From positions 77,825 to 141,824 of the forward strand of contig JAMPEY010000005.1 in assembly GCA_023664665.1 (NCBI GenBank): a stretch of DNA of 64,000 nucleotides, in the 5' to 3' direction. The notes beneath the pieces are model-generated. The model saw only the letters and a program-made list of their open reading frames with translations. It did not search any database and had not been told where the DNA came from. A program made the translations under genes and the position numbers. Each line of letters begins with the position of its first letter. Within the stretch, counting starts at the first letter, position 1. Origin of the DNA: Lachnoclostridium sp. Lineage in GTDB: Bacteria; Bacillota; Clostridia; Lachnospirales; Lachnospiraceae. Shown in pieces: positions 36,054-45,356 of the stretch.

Positions 36054-36086
36054 TTATACAATAAATCCGTGAATATACATCAGAAA

Positions 36087-36102
36087 ATGTATAAATATAC
36101 AT
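36087..36102. promoter_or_regulatory. ARG-box-like operator before argC
   Basis: ATGTATAAATATACAT, a 6+4+6 palindrome, fits the ArgR pattern of TGxAT, four A/T, ATxCA. A half-site TGCATAAAAAT lies at 36129-36139. Binding is inferred only from pattern. Confidence 0.4.
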
Positions 36103-36149
36103 ATATGCCTCTAAAATATACAAAATTATGCATAAAAATAAAAAAGTAG

Positions 36150-36177
36150 TGGACATTTTCTTTAAAAGTGGTATGAT
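36150..36177 (+). promoter_or_regulatory. Promoter of the argC operon
   Basis: TGGACA at 36150-36155 and TATGAT at 36172-36177, spacing 16 bp, 46 bp before argC. Confidence 0.6.
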
Positions 36178-36222
36178 TACAAAAGAGTGATTGATAAGGC
36201 TTGTTGCCGAGGAGGTCGATTT

Positions 36223-37281
36223 ATGATTAAAGTGGGTATTATAGGAGCTACCGGATATGCAGGAGGCGAACTGGTGAGGATACTTATGAACCACAAAGAA
36301 GCGCAGATTGTGTGGTATGGCTCCCGGAGCTACATAGATAAAAAATACAGTGAAGTTTATCAGAACATGTTCCGTATTGTGGAGGATGTCTGCAAGGATG
36401 ACAATCTGCAGGAGCTTGCAAAGCAGGCGGATGTGATTTTTACGGCTACGCCGCAGGGGTTTCTGGCCGGGCTGCTTACAGAGGAGATTCTTTCCAAGGT
36501 GAAGGTTGTGGATTTGTCGGCGGATTATCGCATTAAAGATGTGGCTGTCTATGAAAAATGGTACGGCATGGAGCATAAATCTCCACAGTTTATCGGGGAA
36601 GCGGTTTATGGGCTTTGCGAGATAAATAGGGATAAGATTACGAAAGAGACCCGGCTGGTGGCAAACCCCGGTTGCTATACCACATGTTCCATTTTGACGG
36701 CATATCCTCTGGTAAAAGAAGGGCTGATAGATGTAAGCACCCTGATAGTGGACGCCAAGTCCGGCACCTCCGGCGCAGGGCGCAGCGCAAAGGTGCCAAA
36801 TCTGTTCTGCGAGGTCAATGAGAATATGAAGGCATATGGGGTGGCAAGCCACAGGCATACCCCTGAGATAGAGGAGCAGTTAGGCTATGCGGGAAATTGT
36901 CAGGTGACGATTAATTTCACTCCCCATCTGGTGCCCATGAATCGGGGGATTTTGGCGACGGAGTATGCATCTTTAAAGAGGAAGCCCGATGGCTCACTGC
37001 CTTCTTATGAAGAGATAAAAGCGGTTTATGATAAATATTATGCGGACGAAAAGTTTATCCGTGTGTTGGACAAGGGAGTCTGTCCGGAAACCAAATGGGT
37101 GGAGGGCAGCAATTATGTGGATATTAATTTTGTGATTGATGAGCGCACTAGCCGCATCATTATGATGGGGGCTCTGGATAATCTGGTGAAGGGTGCTGCA
37201 GGACAGGCGGTGCAGAACATGAACCTTCTCTTTGGACTGAATGAGGATGAAGGATTGAATCTGGTGCCCTGTTTCCCGTAA
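36223..37281 (+). CDS. argC: N-acetyl-gamma-glutamyl-phosphate reductase
   Basis: Start taken at ATG 36223 after GAGGAGG (352 aa). GATGYAGGELVRIL (about 8-21) is the NADP-binding site, and VANPGCYTT (about 146-154) carries the catalytic Cys. It reduces N-acetylglutamyl phosphate to the semialdehyde, step three of arginine synthesis. It is first in the argC-GNAT-argJ-argB-argD cluster. Confidence 0.96.
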   Translation: MIKVGIIGATGYAGGELVRILMNHKEAQIVWYGSRSYIDKKYSEVYQNMFRIVEDVCKDDNLQELAKQADVIFTATPQGFLAGLLTEEILSKVKVVDLSADYRIKDVAVYEKWYGMEHKSPQFIGEAVYGLCEINRDKITKETRLVANPGCYTTCSILTAYPLVKEGLIDVSTLIVDAKSGTSGAGRSAKVPNLFCEVNENMKAYGVASHRHTPEIEEQLGYAGNCQVTINFTPHLVPMNRGILATEYASLKRKPDGSLPSYEEIKAVYDKYYADEKFIRVLDKGVCPETKWVEGSNYVDINFVIDERTSRIIMMGALDNLVKGAAGQAVQNMNLLFGLNEDEGLNLVPCFP

Positions 37282-37398
37282 TAGTGTGAAGAAAAGTATG
37301 CTTACGGCAGGGGCTGTTTCGCAAAGAACTTCTAAGATTCACACTTTGAATTGGATTTGCGTAGTTTTGACAAAATTAAGGCAGGAACATATGCGGAA

Positions 37399-37875
37399 AT
37401 GGCGGACATTATGAGCGATAAAAATTATACTATACGCTCCATGAAAACAGAAGATTATGACGGCTTGAAAGCGTTGTGGATGACCATTAAGGGATTTGGC
37501 ATCCGAAGCATTGATGACTCAAAAGAAGGTGTGGAGCGTTTTATCGAAAGAAATCCTAATACAAGCGTGGTGGCGGTGGCGTCGGACGGCGCTATAGTCG
37601 GCGGCATTCTCTGTGGCCATGACGGCAGGAGAGGCTGTCTGTACCATGTCTGTGTCCGGGCGGATTACAGGCGCATGGGCATAGGCAAGGCGATGGTGGT
37701 ACACTGCATGAATGCCCTGAAAGAGGAAAAAATCAATAAGGTGAGCCTGATTGCTTTTACCCGCAATGATGTGGGAAATGCGTTTTGGAACTGCATCGGC
37801 TGGACAAAGCGTGAGGATTTGAATTATTATGATTTTACCTTGAATGAGGAGAATATTACAGCGTTTAACCAATAG
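37399..37875 (+). CDS. GNAT N-acetyltransferase within the arginine operon
   Basis: Start uncertain; ATG 37399 gives 158 aa. The GNAT fold is clear: YTIRSMKTEDYDGL at the N-terminus, VGGILCGHDG strand, and the acetyl-CoA loop VRADYRRMGIGKAMV (about 91-105), followed by NKVSLIAFTRNDVGNAFW. It lies 117 bp after argC and 19 bp before argJ. The position makes an N-acetylglutamate synthase role attractive, but the sequence does not resemble classical ArgA beyond the fold. Confidence 0.88.
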   Translation: MADIMSDKNYTIRSMKTEDYDGLKALWMTIKGFGIRSIDDSKEGVERFIERNPNTSVVAVASDGAIVGGILCGHDGRRGCLYHVCVRADYRRMGIGKAMVVHCMNALKEEKINKVSLIAFTRNDVGNAFWNCIGWTKREDLNYYDFTLNEENITAFNQ

Positions 37876-37894
37876 GGAAGGAGACTGAGTAGAT

Positions 37895-39118
37895 ATGCAG
37901 ATAATAGAAGGCGGCGTGACCGCAGCGAAGGGTTTTTCGGCAGCAGGCATAGAGGCGGAGGTGAAGTATCCAAACCGCAAGGACATGGCGTTAGTGGTGA
38001 GTGAAGCGCCCTGCAAGGCGGCAGGCGTATTTACCGGCAATGTGGTAAAGGCGGCTCCCGTATTATGGGATAGGGATATCGTCAGGAATTCCCCTTTCGT
38101 GCAGGCGGTGGTGGTCAATACAGGAATCGCCAATGCAGGCACGGGAGCGCAAGGAAAGGAAAACTGCCGAAAAACCGCGGAATATGCGGGAAAGGTTCTG
38201 GGACTGCCTGCAGATGCTGTGATTGTGGGTTCGACAGGCGTAATCGGCATGCAGCTTCCCATGGAGCGAATCGAGGCAGGCATTGATAAGCTGGCTTTGG
38301 CAAGGACGGATACCTTGGAGGCGGGGACGGATGCCGCCAAGGCAATTATGACCACGGACACCGTACATAAGCAGATTGCGGTACAGTTGGAGTTAGGCGG
38401 CAGGACGGTTACGCTGGGGGGAATGTGCAAGGGCTCCGGCATGATTCATCCCAATATGTGCACCATGCTTGGCTTTGTGACCACGGATGCAAATATTTCA
38501 AAGGAGATGCTGCAGAAGGCGGTAAGCGCCGATGTGGTGGATTCCTTTAACATGATTTCCGTGGACGGCGACACTTCTACCAACGACACCTTTGTGGTTA
38601 TGGCGAACGGACTTGCGGGAAATCAGGAAATTACGGCGGAGGGCGCAGATTATGAAGCCTTCTGCGAAGCGCTCCATGCGGTTACTGCTTATCTGGCAAA
38701 AAAGATGGCAGGGGACGGCGAAGGCGCAACGGCGTTGTTTGAGTGCAAGGTAACAGGGGCGGCAAGCAAGGCGGATGCGAGAACCCTTGCAAAATCCGTT
38801 ATCTGTTCTTCATTGACCAAGGCAGCCATTTTCGGGCATGATGCAAATTGGGGGCGTATCCTCTGCGCTCTGGGTTATTCCGGCGTAACATTTGACCCGG
38901 AAAAGGTAGATATTTATTTTGAGAGCAAGGGCGGAAGCATTCAAATCTGCGGCGGCGGAGTGGCTTGCGACTATAGTGAGGAAGAGGCGACAAGGATACT
39001 CTCCGAGCAGGAAGTGACTGCCTTAGTCAATATGCACATGGGCAGTGAGGAAGCCGTTGCATGGGGCTGCGATTTAAGCTATGATTATGTGAAGATTAAT
39101 GCGGACTACCGCTCCTAG
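37895..39118 (+). CDS. argJ: Bifunctional ornithine acetyltransferase / N-acetylglutamate synthase
   Basis: A 407-aa precursor that self-cleaves at the Thr of NMCTMLGF (about residues 186-193; usually NMATMLGF). It moves the acetyl group from N-acetylornithine to glutamate, making the pathway cyclic. MCKGSGMIHP and VDGDTSTNDT are family signatures. AAGGAGAC precedes the ATG. The stop codon overlaps the outer stem of the two-hairpin element. Confidence 0.96.
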   Translation: MQIIEGGVTAAKGFSAAGIEAEVKYPNRKDMALVVSEAPCKAAGVFTGNVVKAAPVLWDRDIVRNSPFVQAVVVNTGIANAGTGAQGKENCRKTAEYAGKVLGLPADAVIVGSTGVIGMQLPMERIEAGIDKLALARTDTLEAGTDAAKAIMTTDTVHKQIAVQLELGGRTVTLGGMCKGSGMIHPNMCTMLGFVTTDANISKEMLQKAVSADVVDSFNMISVDGDTSTNDTFVVMANGLAGNQEITAEGADYEAFCEALHAVTAYLAKKMAGDGEGATALFECKVTGAASKADARTLAKSVICSSLTKAAIFGHDANWGRILCALGYSGVTFDPEKVDIYFESKGGSIQICGGGVACDYSEEEATRILSEQEVTALVNMHMGSEEAVAWGCDLSYDYVKINADYRS

Positions 39119-39227
39119 CGCGAAGAGATTTTCTAAGGCGCTTGAAAGACAGCGCCTTAGAAAATCTAAGGCTTCGCGCCGAAAAACGCAAGAGGGGCTT
39201 TAGCCCCCTCTTTGGGCGGCGTTTTTC
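39118..39227 (+). repeat. Two-hairpin intergenic element, copy 2, with inner terminator-like hairpin
   Basis: Hairpin A: outer stem GCGCGAAG (39118-39125) with CTTCGCGC (39172-39179), AAGG bulge, inner stem AGATTTTCTAAGGCGCT (39126-39142) with AGCGCCTTAGAAAATCT (39151-39167). Hairpin B: GAAAAACGC (39181-39189) with GCGTTTTTC (39219-39227), enclosing AGAGGGGC and GCCCCCTCT plus TTT, which looks like a terminator. Same plan as 8362-8447. Confidence 0.8.
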
Positions 39228-39392
39228 ATGCGTGCGAGAGGATTTGTTTTGCGAGTATTGTGCTTGAGCCCGAATTTCCGGCTTGTGGCAAGAGGGGCTG
39301 TGCATACAAAGCTGTGTATGGCTTGGCACAAATCCGATATGCACAGTTGCAACAAAGTGGACCCGGAATATGCACAGAAACGGAGAATGTTT

Positions 39393-40325
39393 ATGGAAGA
39401 GAAAGATATGCAGAAGATTATGCAGAAAGCGGAGGTTTTGATTGAGGCGCTGCCTTATATCCAGCGTTTCAATCGAAAAATCATCGTGGTGAAATACGGC
39501 GGCAGCGCCATGAGTGACGAAGAACTGCAGAAAAATGTGATTAAGGATGTCACTCTGTTAAAACTGGTAGGCTTTAAGCCCATTATTGTACATGGGGGAG
39601 GTAAAGCCATCAGCGGCTGGGTGGAAAAAGTAGGCAAAGAGCCTCAGTTTGTCAACGGACTTCGCGTGACCGATGAAGAAACCATGGAAATTGCGGAGAT
39701 GGTTCTTGGCAGGGTCAATAAAAATCTGGTGAAGATGGTGCAGGAGCTGGGGGTAAAGGCTGTGGGCATCAGCGGCAAGGACGGCGGACTGCTGAAAGTG
39801 GACAAGAAATATTCCGACGGCAAGGATATCGGATATGTGGGAGATATTAAAGAAGTGGACGCTAAGATTCTTTATGATTTGCTGGAAAATGATTTTCTGC
39901 CCATTGTGGCGCCTGTGGGATTGAATGATGATTTTGACACCTATAATATCAATGCGGATGACGCTGCCTGTGCCATAGCCAAGGCGGTGGGCGCGGATAA
40001 GCTGGTATTTTTAACGGACATAGAGGGGCTGTACCGCAATATTGAGGACAAAAATTCCTTTATTTCAAGACTTACCGCGTCGGAAGCGGATAAACTGATT
40101 GAGAGTGGCATTATCGGCGGCGGTATGCTGCCCAAGCTGCACAATTGTACGGAGGCAATCCGCGCAGGAGTCAGCCGTGTCCATATTCTGGACGGGCGTG
40201 TGCCCCATTGTCTGCTTCTGGAAATTTTCACCAAGGACGGCATAGGCACCGCTATTATTTCCGATGACGACAATCTCGCTTTGGGCATTAAGCGGGACAA
40301 GTTTTGTGACAGTCAGCCGCTTTAA
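39393..40325 (+). CDS. argB: Acetylglutamate kinase
   Basis: Start taken at ATG 39393 (GGAG 7 bp upstream; 310 aa); ATG 39408 is also possible. The frame upstream to 39228 is part of the repeat region. KYGGSAM (about 34-40) and [10 protein letters not shown] (about 69-78) bind ATP and N-acetylglutamate. The [13 protein letters not shown] motif is typical. The enzyme phosphorylates N-acetylglutamate and is the usual arginine feedback target. The terminator-like hairpin upstream may uncouple it from argJ. Confidence 0.95.
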   Translation: MEEKDMQKIMQKAEVLIEALPYIQRFNRKIIVVKYGGSAMSDEELQKNVIKDVTLLKLVGFKPIIVHGGGKAISGWVEKVGKEPQFVNGLRVTDEETMEIAEMVLGRVNKNLVKMVQELGVKAVGISGKDGGLLKVDKKYSDGKDIGYVGDIKEVDAKILYDLLENDFLPIVAPVGLNDDFDTYNINADDAACAIAKAVGADKLVFLTDIEGLYRNIEDKNSFISRLTASEADKLIESGIIGGGMLPKLHNCTEAIRAGVSRVHILDGRVPHCLLLEIFTKDGIGTAIISDDDNLALGIKRDKFCDSQPL

Positions 40326-40370
40326 AAACCGGTTATTGCCGATAATAATGAATTGCGAAAGGAAAAGACC

Positions 40371-41567
40371 ATGGGCGAAACTATGAAAAATTACATTGCA
40401 GAGGCGGAAGCAGCCCTGCTTCATACTTATAATCGTTATCAGATTGTGCTTGACAGGGGGGACGGCGTTTATCTGTATGATATCGAAGGTAAAAAATATC
40501 TGGATTTTGTGGCAGGAATTGCCGTGTTTGCATTGGGATACAATAATAAAGAGTACAATGACGCCTTAAAGGCTCAGATAGACAAAGTGATTCATACCTC
40601 TAACTACTATTATAATGTGCCCGCGGTGGAGGCAGCCAAAAAGGTGAAAAAGGCATCCGGCATGGACAGGGTGTTTTTTACCAATTCCGGTGCGGAAGCC
40701 TGCGAGGGCGCTATCAAGGCAGCCAGAAAATATGCCTATTTAAAGGACGGCGGCACGGAACATGAAATCATTGCCATGAATCATTCTTTCCACGGGAGAA
40801 CCATGGGGGCATTGGCGGTGACCGGCAATCCCAAATACAGGGAGCCCTTTGAGCCATTAATCGGAAATATAAAATTTGCCGATTTGAATGATTTTGACAG
40901 TGTGCTGTCACAGGTGACGGATAGGACCTGTGCCATTATGTTAGAGCCGGTGCAGGGAGAGGGAGGTTTGTTCCCTGCGACGGAGGATTTTTTAAAGAAA
41001 GTGCGGGCTCTTTGCGACGAGAGGGATATTCTGCTGATTTTTGACGAAGTGCAATGCGGTATGGGACGCACCGGATATCTGTATGCATGGCAGCGTTACG
41101 GCGTAAAGCCGGATATCATGACCACGGCGAAAGCGTTGGGCTGCGGCGTGCCGGTGGGGGCGTTTTTGATGACGGAAAGAGTGGCGCAGAATTCTCTGGC
41201 AGCGGGGGACCACGGAACCACTTACGGCGGCAATCCGCTGGCGGCAGCGGCTGTGGAAAAGGTGTTTGATTTATTCGAAAAAAATCACATAATAGAGCAT
41301 GTAAGGGAAGTTGCTCCTTATCTGGAACAGGAGCTTGAGAGACTGGCGGCAAAATATGGCTGCATTTTGGAAAGAAGAGGCGTAGGACTCATGCAGGGGC
41401 TTGTGTTTGACAGACCTGTGGCGGATGTGATTAACAGGGCGGTGGAGAAAGGTCTTATCCTGATTAACGCCGGTCCTGACATCATCCGTTTTGTGCCGCC
41501 TCTTATTATTACAAAGGAACATATTGACGAGATGATTACAATTTTGGAGGACTGCATTACATTATGA
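40371..41567 (+). CDS. argD: Acetylornithine aminotransferase
   Basis: Start taken at ATG 40371 with AAAGGA upstream (398 aa). It is a class III PLP aminotransferase: FTNSGAEACEGAIKAAR (about 97-113), DEVQCGMGRTG (about 221-231), and the PLP Lys in MTTAKALGCGVPVGA. It converts acetylglutamate semialdehyde to N-acetylornithine. Its stop overlaps the next gene's start in ATGA. Confidence 0.96.
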   Translation: MGETMKNYIAEAEAALLHTYNRYQIVLDRGDGVYLYDIEGKKYLDFVAGIAVFALGYNNKEYNDALKAQIDKVIHTSNYYYNVPAVEAAKKVKKASGMDRVFFTNSGAEACEGAIKAARKYAYLKDGGTEHEIIAMNHSFHGRTMGALAVTGNPKYREPFEPLIGNIKFADLNDFDSVLSQVTDRTCAIMLEPVQGEGGLFPATEDFLKKVRALCDERDILLIFDEVQCGMGRTGYLYAWQRYGVKPDIMTTAKALGCGVPVGAFLMTERVAQNSLAAGDHGTTYGGNPLAAAAVEKVFDLFEKNHIIEHVREVAPYLEQELERLAAKYGCILERRGVGLMQGLVFDRPVADVINRAVEKGLILINAGPDIIRFVPPLIITKEHIDEMITILEDCITL

Positions 41568-42847
41568 ATCTGAAAAACAGGTTTCTTGCGGCAGCGGCCG
41601 TGGTGGCTGTGGCAGGCGCCGCAATCTATGGCAGTACATTTGAAATCAGCAGTGAGGAAAAGAGCCGGCCGACATGGTTTAATAATAATGAAGAAACGAT
41701 TTATTTCTGGTATTCCGAGGAAGGATTAAGCGAGTATATTAACAGCGCAGCCGTGGCATTCAGCGAAAAAGAGAATGTCAGGGTCATTCCGGTGCTCACC
41801 TCGGAGAATGCTTATCTTGAGGCAATCAATAAAGCGTCCATGGAGGAGGAACAGGCTCCGGATGCTTATCTTGTGGGCAATGAGTCATTGGAAAAAGCTT
41901 ATCTGGCAGGACTTGCAGCGGAGATTTCCGATGAAGGAGGTATCTGCAGTGAACAGTATTTTCCGCAGGCAGCTTTGTCCGCGGTGACTTATCATGGCAA
42001 AAAAGTGGGATATCCTTTGTGTTATGAGACCAGTGTATTGGTGTATAATGCCGATTATCTTCAAGAGTGGGCACAGCAGAATGAAAAAGAGAATTTTCTG
42101 GACGCCCTGCCTTCCACAATAGACGATATTTTAAATATAGCGGAGACTTATGAGACGCCGGAAGGTGTGGAAGGCGTTATGGAGTGGGATGTTTCGGATA
42201 TTTTTTATAATTACTGGGTCGTGGGCAATTATATGATTGTGGGAGGAGACGCCGGTGATGATAAGGAGAATATTCGGATTAACAATGAGGAGACCATTCG
42301 GTGCCTGGAGATTTATGAGGCGCTGAACCAATTTTTCTTTATTGAGTCGGATAGTGTAACCTATGACGGCGTGGTGCAGGATTTTATAGACGGAAAAATT
42401 GTGTTTACCATAGGGACCACAGACATTGTGAAGCGTCTGGAGAATGCCAAAGCGGACGGAAGCTTTGCCCATGAATACGGACTTATCACTATGCCGGATG
42501 TAAGCGGGGAGTTGGCGAGCCGCTCTCTGTCCGTGACCAATGTGGTGGCGGTTAACGGATATTCCACCAAAAAAGAATTGGCAAACCGTTTTGCGGCATA
42601 TCTGACAAAGGATTATGCGGGCAGCCTGTACGAGCGAAGCGGCAGGGTTCCGGCAAGCAGCGAAGCAAATGCCATGTATGAACCGTTACGGGTATTTGCC
42701 ATGGAGTACGGAAAGAGCATACCCATGCCTAAGATGATGGAAACAGCCAATTTCTGGATCAAATTGGAAATTGTGTTTTCTAAGGTGTGGAACGGCGCGG
42801 ATGTGACGGAACAGGTTGTGGAATTGGAGAACGGAATGCAAATGTAA
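41564..42847 (+). CDS. Family 1 extracellular solute-binding protein
   Basis: A 427-aa binding protein with an N-terminal hydrophobic segment (VVAVAGAAIYG) but no lipobox Cys, so it is either cleaved free or kept as a membrane anchor. The core shows IYFWYSEEGLSEYINSA, GKKVGYPLCYETSVLVYN and FSKVWNGADV, typical of carbohydrate ABC systems. The start overlaps argD by 4 bp, yet no permease or ATPase is adjacent. A chemoreceptor follows, so a sensing role is possible. Confidence 0.88.
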   Translation: MNLKNRFLAAAAVVAVAGAAIYGSTFEISSEEKSRPTWFNNNEETIYFWYSEEGLSEYINSAAVAFSEKENVRVIPVLTSENAYLEAINKASMEEEQAPDAYLVGNESLEKAYLAGLAAEISDEGGICSEQYFPQAALSAVTYHGKKVGYPLCYETSVLVYNADYLQEWAQQNEKENFLDALPSTIDDILNIAETYETPEGVEGVMEWDVSDIFYNYWVVGNYMIVGGDAGDDKENIRINNEETIRCLEIYEALNQFFFIESDSVTYDGVVQDFIDGKIVFTIGTTDIVKRLENAKADGSFAHEYGLITMPDVSGELASRSLSVTNVVAVNGYSTKKELANRFAAYLTKDYAGSLYERSGRVPASSEANAMYEPLRVFAMEYGKSIPMPKMMETANFWIKLEIVFSKVWNGADVTEQVVELENGMQM

Positions 42848-42879
42848 AAATTTTTCTTTTATTTATAGGAATAATGGTG

Positions 42880-42912
42880 TATAATGTAAAAGACGGAGCC
42901 ATTCGGGGGGGG
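42880..42912 (+). promoter_or_regulatory. Possible chemoreceptor promoter with downstream G8 tract
   Basis: TATAAT at 42880-42885 with no good -35, followed at 42905-42912 by eight consecutive G in the leader, 78 bp before the chemoreceptor gene. Confidence 0.35.
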
Positions 42913-42990
42913 TAACGGATATTGTTGTCTTCTGTCAGGTACTCTGCTAAATGGTGAAATAAATTACATCTATCATAGGAGAAAAGGGTT

Positions 42991-44697
42991 ATGAAGGGTA
43001 AAAAGAAACTAAGTATCGTGACAATTTTCGTTATGCTATGTCTGATACCGGCGTTGATTTTGGCGGTTTGTACTGTTTTTCTGGCAAGCAGTCATATGAG
43101 ACAGGCAGCCGAAAATGAAATTGAGGGGACATTGAAAGCAACCGGTTATACTTTGATGGAAACTTTTTATGTCATCGACTCAGGGAAATATCAATTGATT
43201 GACGGGGAGCTTTTTAAAGGAGAAACCAATCTTTCCAGCGAATATGAAATCGTTGATACAATCAGGGAAGAGACGGGAGTAGAGTGTACCGTGTTTTACG
43301 GGGATACGCGTTATATGACGACGGTCAAGGATGAAAAGGGCGACCGTATGCTTATGACCCAATGCTCCGATGAAGTGAAGAGAATTGTTTTAGAACAGGG
43401 CAACACCTATTTTGCAAAGAACATTACCATCGGCGGCAGTGATTATTACGGATATTATATTCCGATGGAGCAGGACGGCAAAGTAGTGGGTATGTTCTTT
43501 ACGGGCAAGCCCAGTTCCGACCTGACCAATGCAACCAAAGAATTCTTTTTCTTTGTGCTTGTCAGCTGTGTTGTGCTGTTGGGCATCATCGTGGTAGCGG
43601 CATTTATCATAGGCGCTATGCTGGCAAAGAATATTCATGTTCTCCGCAATGATACCGTGCAATTATCCGAAGGCAACCTGAACTTTAAGATACAGAATAA
43701 AAACATCATCCGGGAAATGTATGAAGTGGCTAATGCCATGGAGGTACTGCAAAATCAGTTATCTACGGTGGCAGGTTCCATCTTAACCTGTTCCGGTACG
43801 GTAAATACTTCTGCCATACATATAGATGATTCCCTTGAAAACTGTGCAAGCGCCGTGAAGGATCTGAGCACGACAATGGAAGAATTGGCATATGGTGCGC
43901 AGAGCATGGCAGGCTCCGTAGAAAAGCAGGCCATGGATATGGATCAGATTTCCAACAATATCACTTCCATTTCCGACAGTTCGCGCGCTACTCAGGAAGT
44001 GACCGCAAAAGTTACCGAGGTAAGCGAAGGGGCTAAGAAAGATTTGGACGAGCTGCTCAAAGCCAACAGTTATACCACCGAGAGCGCTAATAATGTTATC
44101 AGCAGTATTTCCGAGGTTAGCGATGCGGTGAAGCAGATTACCACTGCGGCACAGATGATTATGGATATCTCCAACCAGACCAACCTTTTGTCACTGAATG
44201 CAAGTATCGAGGCGGCAAGGGCGGGAGAAGCCGGAAGGGGATTTGCGGTTGTGGCAAGTGAAATCCAGAAGTTGGCGGAACAGTCTAATTCTTCGGCTCA
44301 GGAGATTCAGACGATTATTGAAAAGATTACTTCCAAGACAGAAGAATGTACCAAGATTGCAGGACAGATTCAGGATGCGGTAGGCAAAGAGTCCGGCGCT
44401 CTCAAGAGTGTGAACCGCAGCTTTGACGATGTGGAGAACAATATCACCAATGCGGCGGATGCGGTAAGCAAGATTACGGATTTGGTAGCCATTACCGATA
44501 AGAATAAGGTGGGAGTTTTGGATTCCATTACAGATTTGTCCGGTATTTCCGAAGAAAACGCAGCCTGCGCGGAGGAGGCAAACGCTTCCGCAGAGGAATT
44601 GAGAGCAAATATCGAAGAGGTAAGCACTCAGGCCGCAGAGCTGAGGAATGTGGTGACGCAGCTGGAAGAAAGCGTTTCCTTCTTTAAGATTTCCTAA
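42991..44697 (+). CDS. Membrane methyl-accepting chemotaxis protein
   Basis: A 568-aa receptor: membrane segment (9-30), extracellular Cache-like sensor (about 35-180; [19 protein letters not shown]), second membrane segment (about 188-212), HAMP (about 213-265), and the cytoplasmic signalling coil. The signalling tip contains [20 protein letters not shown] and [18 protein letters not shown]. It controls CheA activity. An aggAGAAAAGG site precedes the ATG. No che genes are in the window. Confidence 0.95.
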   Translation: MKGKKKLSIVTIFVMLCLIPALILAVCTVFLASSHMRQAAENEIEGTLKATGYTLMETFYVIDSGKYQLIDGELFKGETNLSSEYEIVDTIREETGVECTVFYGDTRYMTTVKDEKGDRMLMTQCSDEVKRIVLEQGNTYFAKNITIGGSDYYGYYIPMEQDGKVVGMFFTGKPSSDLTNATKEFFFFVLVSCVVLLGIIVVAAFIIGAMLAKNIHVLRNDTVQLSEGNLNFKIQNKNIIREMYEVANAMEVLQNQLSTVAGSILTCSGTVNTSAIHIDDSLENCASAVKDLSTTMEELAYGAQSMAGSVEKQAMDMDQISNNITSISDSSRATQEVTAKVTEVSEGAKKDLDELLKANSYTTESANNVISSISEVSDAVKQITTAAQMIMDISNQTNLLSLNASIEAARAGEAGRGFAVVASEIQKLAEQSNSSAQEIQTIIEKITSKTEECTKIAGQIQDAVGKESGALKSVNRSFDDVENNITNAADAVSKITDLVAITDKNKVGVLDSITDLSGISEENAACAEEANASAEELRANIEEVSTQAAELRNVVTQLEESVSFFKIS

Positions 44698-44815
44698 ACT
44701 GCAATACGCTATTTGGATTTGCAGGGGTTTGTGAGAATAAATAACCAATTGTGGGATATGATACCAATGTAAACCGTATTCTCAAAAAGAGAAGTTTACA
44801 GAAAGGTGGTATCCC

Positions 44816-45247
44816 ATGATTGGTTTTTTGATTGCTTTGATTTCCGGAGCGCTGATGAGCGTACAGGGCATATTTAATACACAGGTGACAAAAGCTTCCA
44901 GCATTTGGGCGGCAAGCGCATTTGTGCAGTTTACGGCGCTTTTGGTCTGTCTGGGGGCATGGGCGGTGACGGATAGAAGCTCTTTGACCAAGGTTTGGAG
45001 CGTAGAGCCGAAATATATGCTGCTTGGAGGTGCAATAGGCGCTTTTATCACCTATACCGTGATAAAGAGTATGGACGGGCTGGGACCGGCAAGGGCGGTT
45101 ATGCTGATAGTGGTCTCCCAGCTTCTTGTGGCGTATGTCATAGAGCTTTTGGGATGGTTCGGAGTGGAGAAACAGCCTTTTGAATGGAGAAAAGCTGTGG
45201 GTATGGCGGCTGCTGTTATAGGAATTATTATTTTTAAATGGAAATAG
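44816..45247 (+). CDS. YdcZ/DUF606-type DMT transporter
   Basis: A 143-aa protein with five hydrophobic segments, one half-size DMT unit. FLIALISGALMSVQGIFNTQ at the start and the ending AVIGIIIFKWK are typical of DUF606. Such units work as dimers. Substrate unknown. AAAGGTGG precedes the ATG. Confidence 0.9.
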   Translation: MIGFLIALISGALMSVQGIFNTQVTKASSIWAASAFVQFTALLVCLGAWAVTDRSSLTKVWSVEPKYMLLGGAIGAFITYTVIKSMDGLGPARAVMLIVVSQLLVAYVIELLGWFGVEKQPFEWRKAVGMAAAVIGIIIFKWK

Positions 45248-45259
45248 TATAAAAGTCAC

Positions 45260-45288
45260 TTGTAAATTTTCCATATTTGTCTTACAAT
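45260..45288 (+). promoter_or_regulatory. Promoter of comEA
   Basis: TTGTAA at 45260-45265 and TACAAT at 45283-45288, 17-bp spacer, about 70 bp before comEA. Confidence 0.6.
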
Positions 45289-45356
45289 TAGAATTACAGC
45301 ATAGAAGGCAGCCCTCTTGTAAAAAGGCAATCATATGTTGCCGGAAAAGAGGGACT

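Noticed and set aside
39228-39392. N-terminal extension of argB by 55 codons
   Set aside because: It runs through the repeat region, lacks family similarity, and a good ribosome site precedes ATG 39393.
42848-42990. Cyclic-di-GMP riboswitch in the chemoreceptor leader
   Set aside because: None of the conserved GEMM core segments are present.
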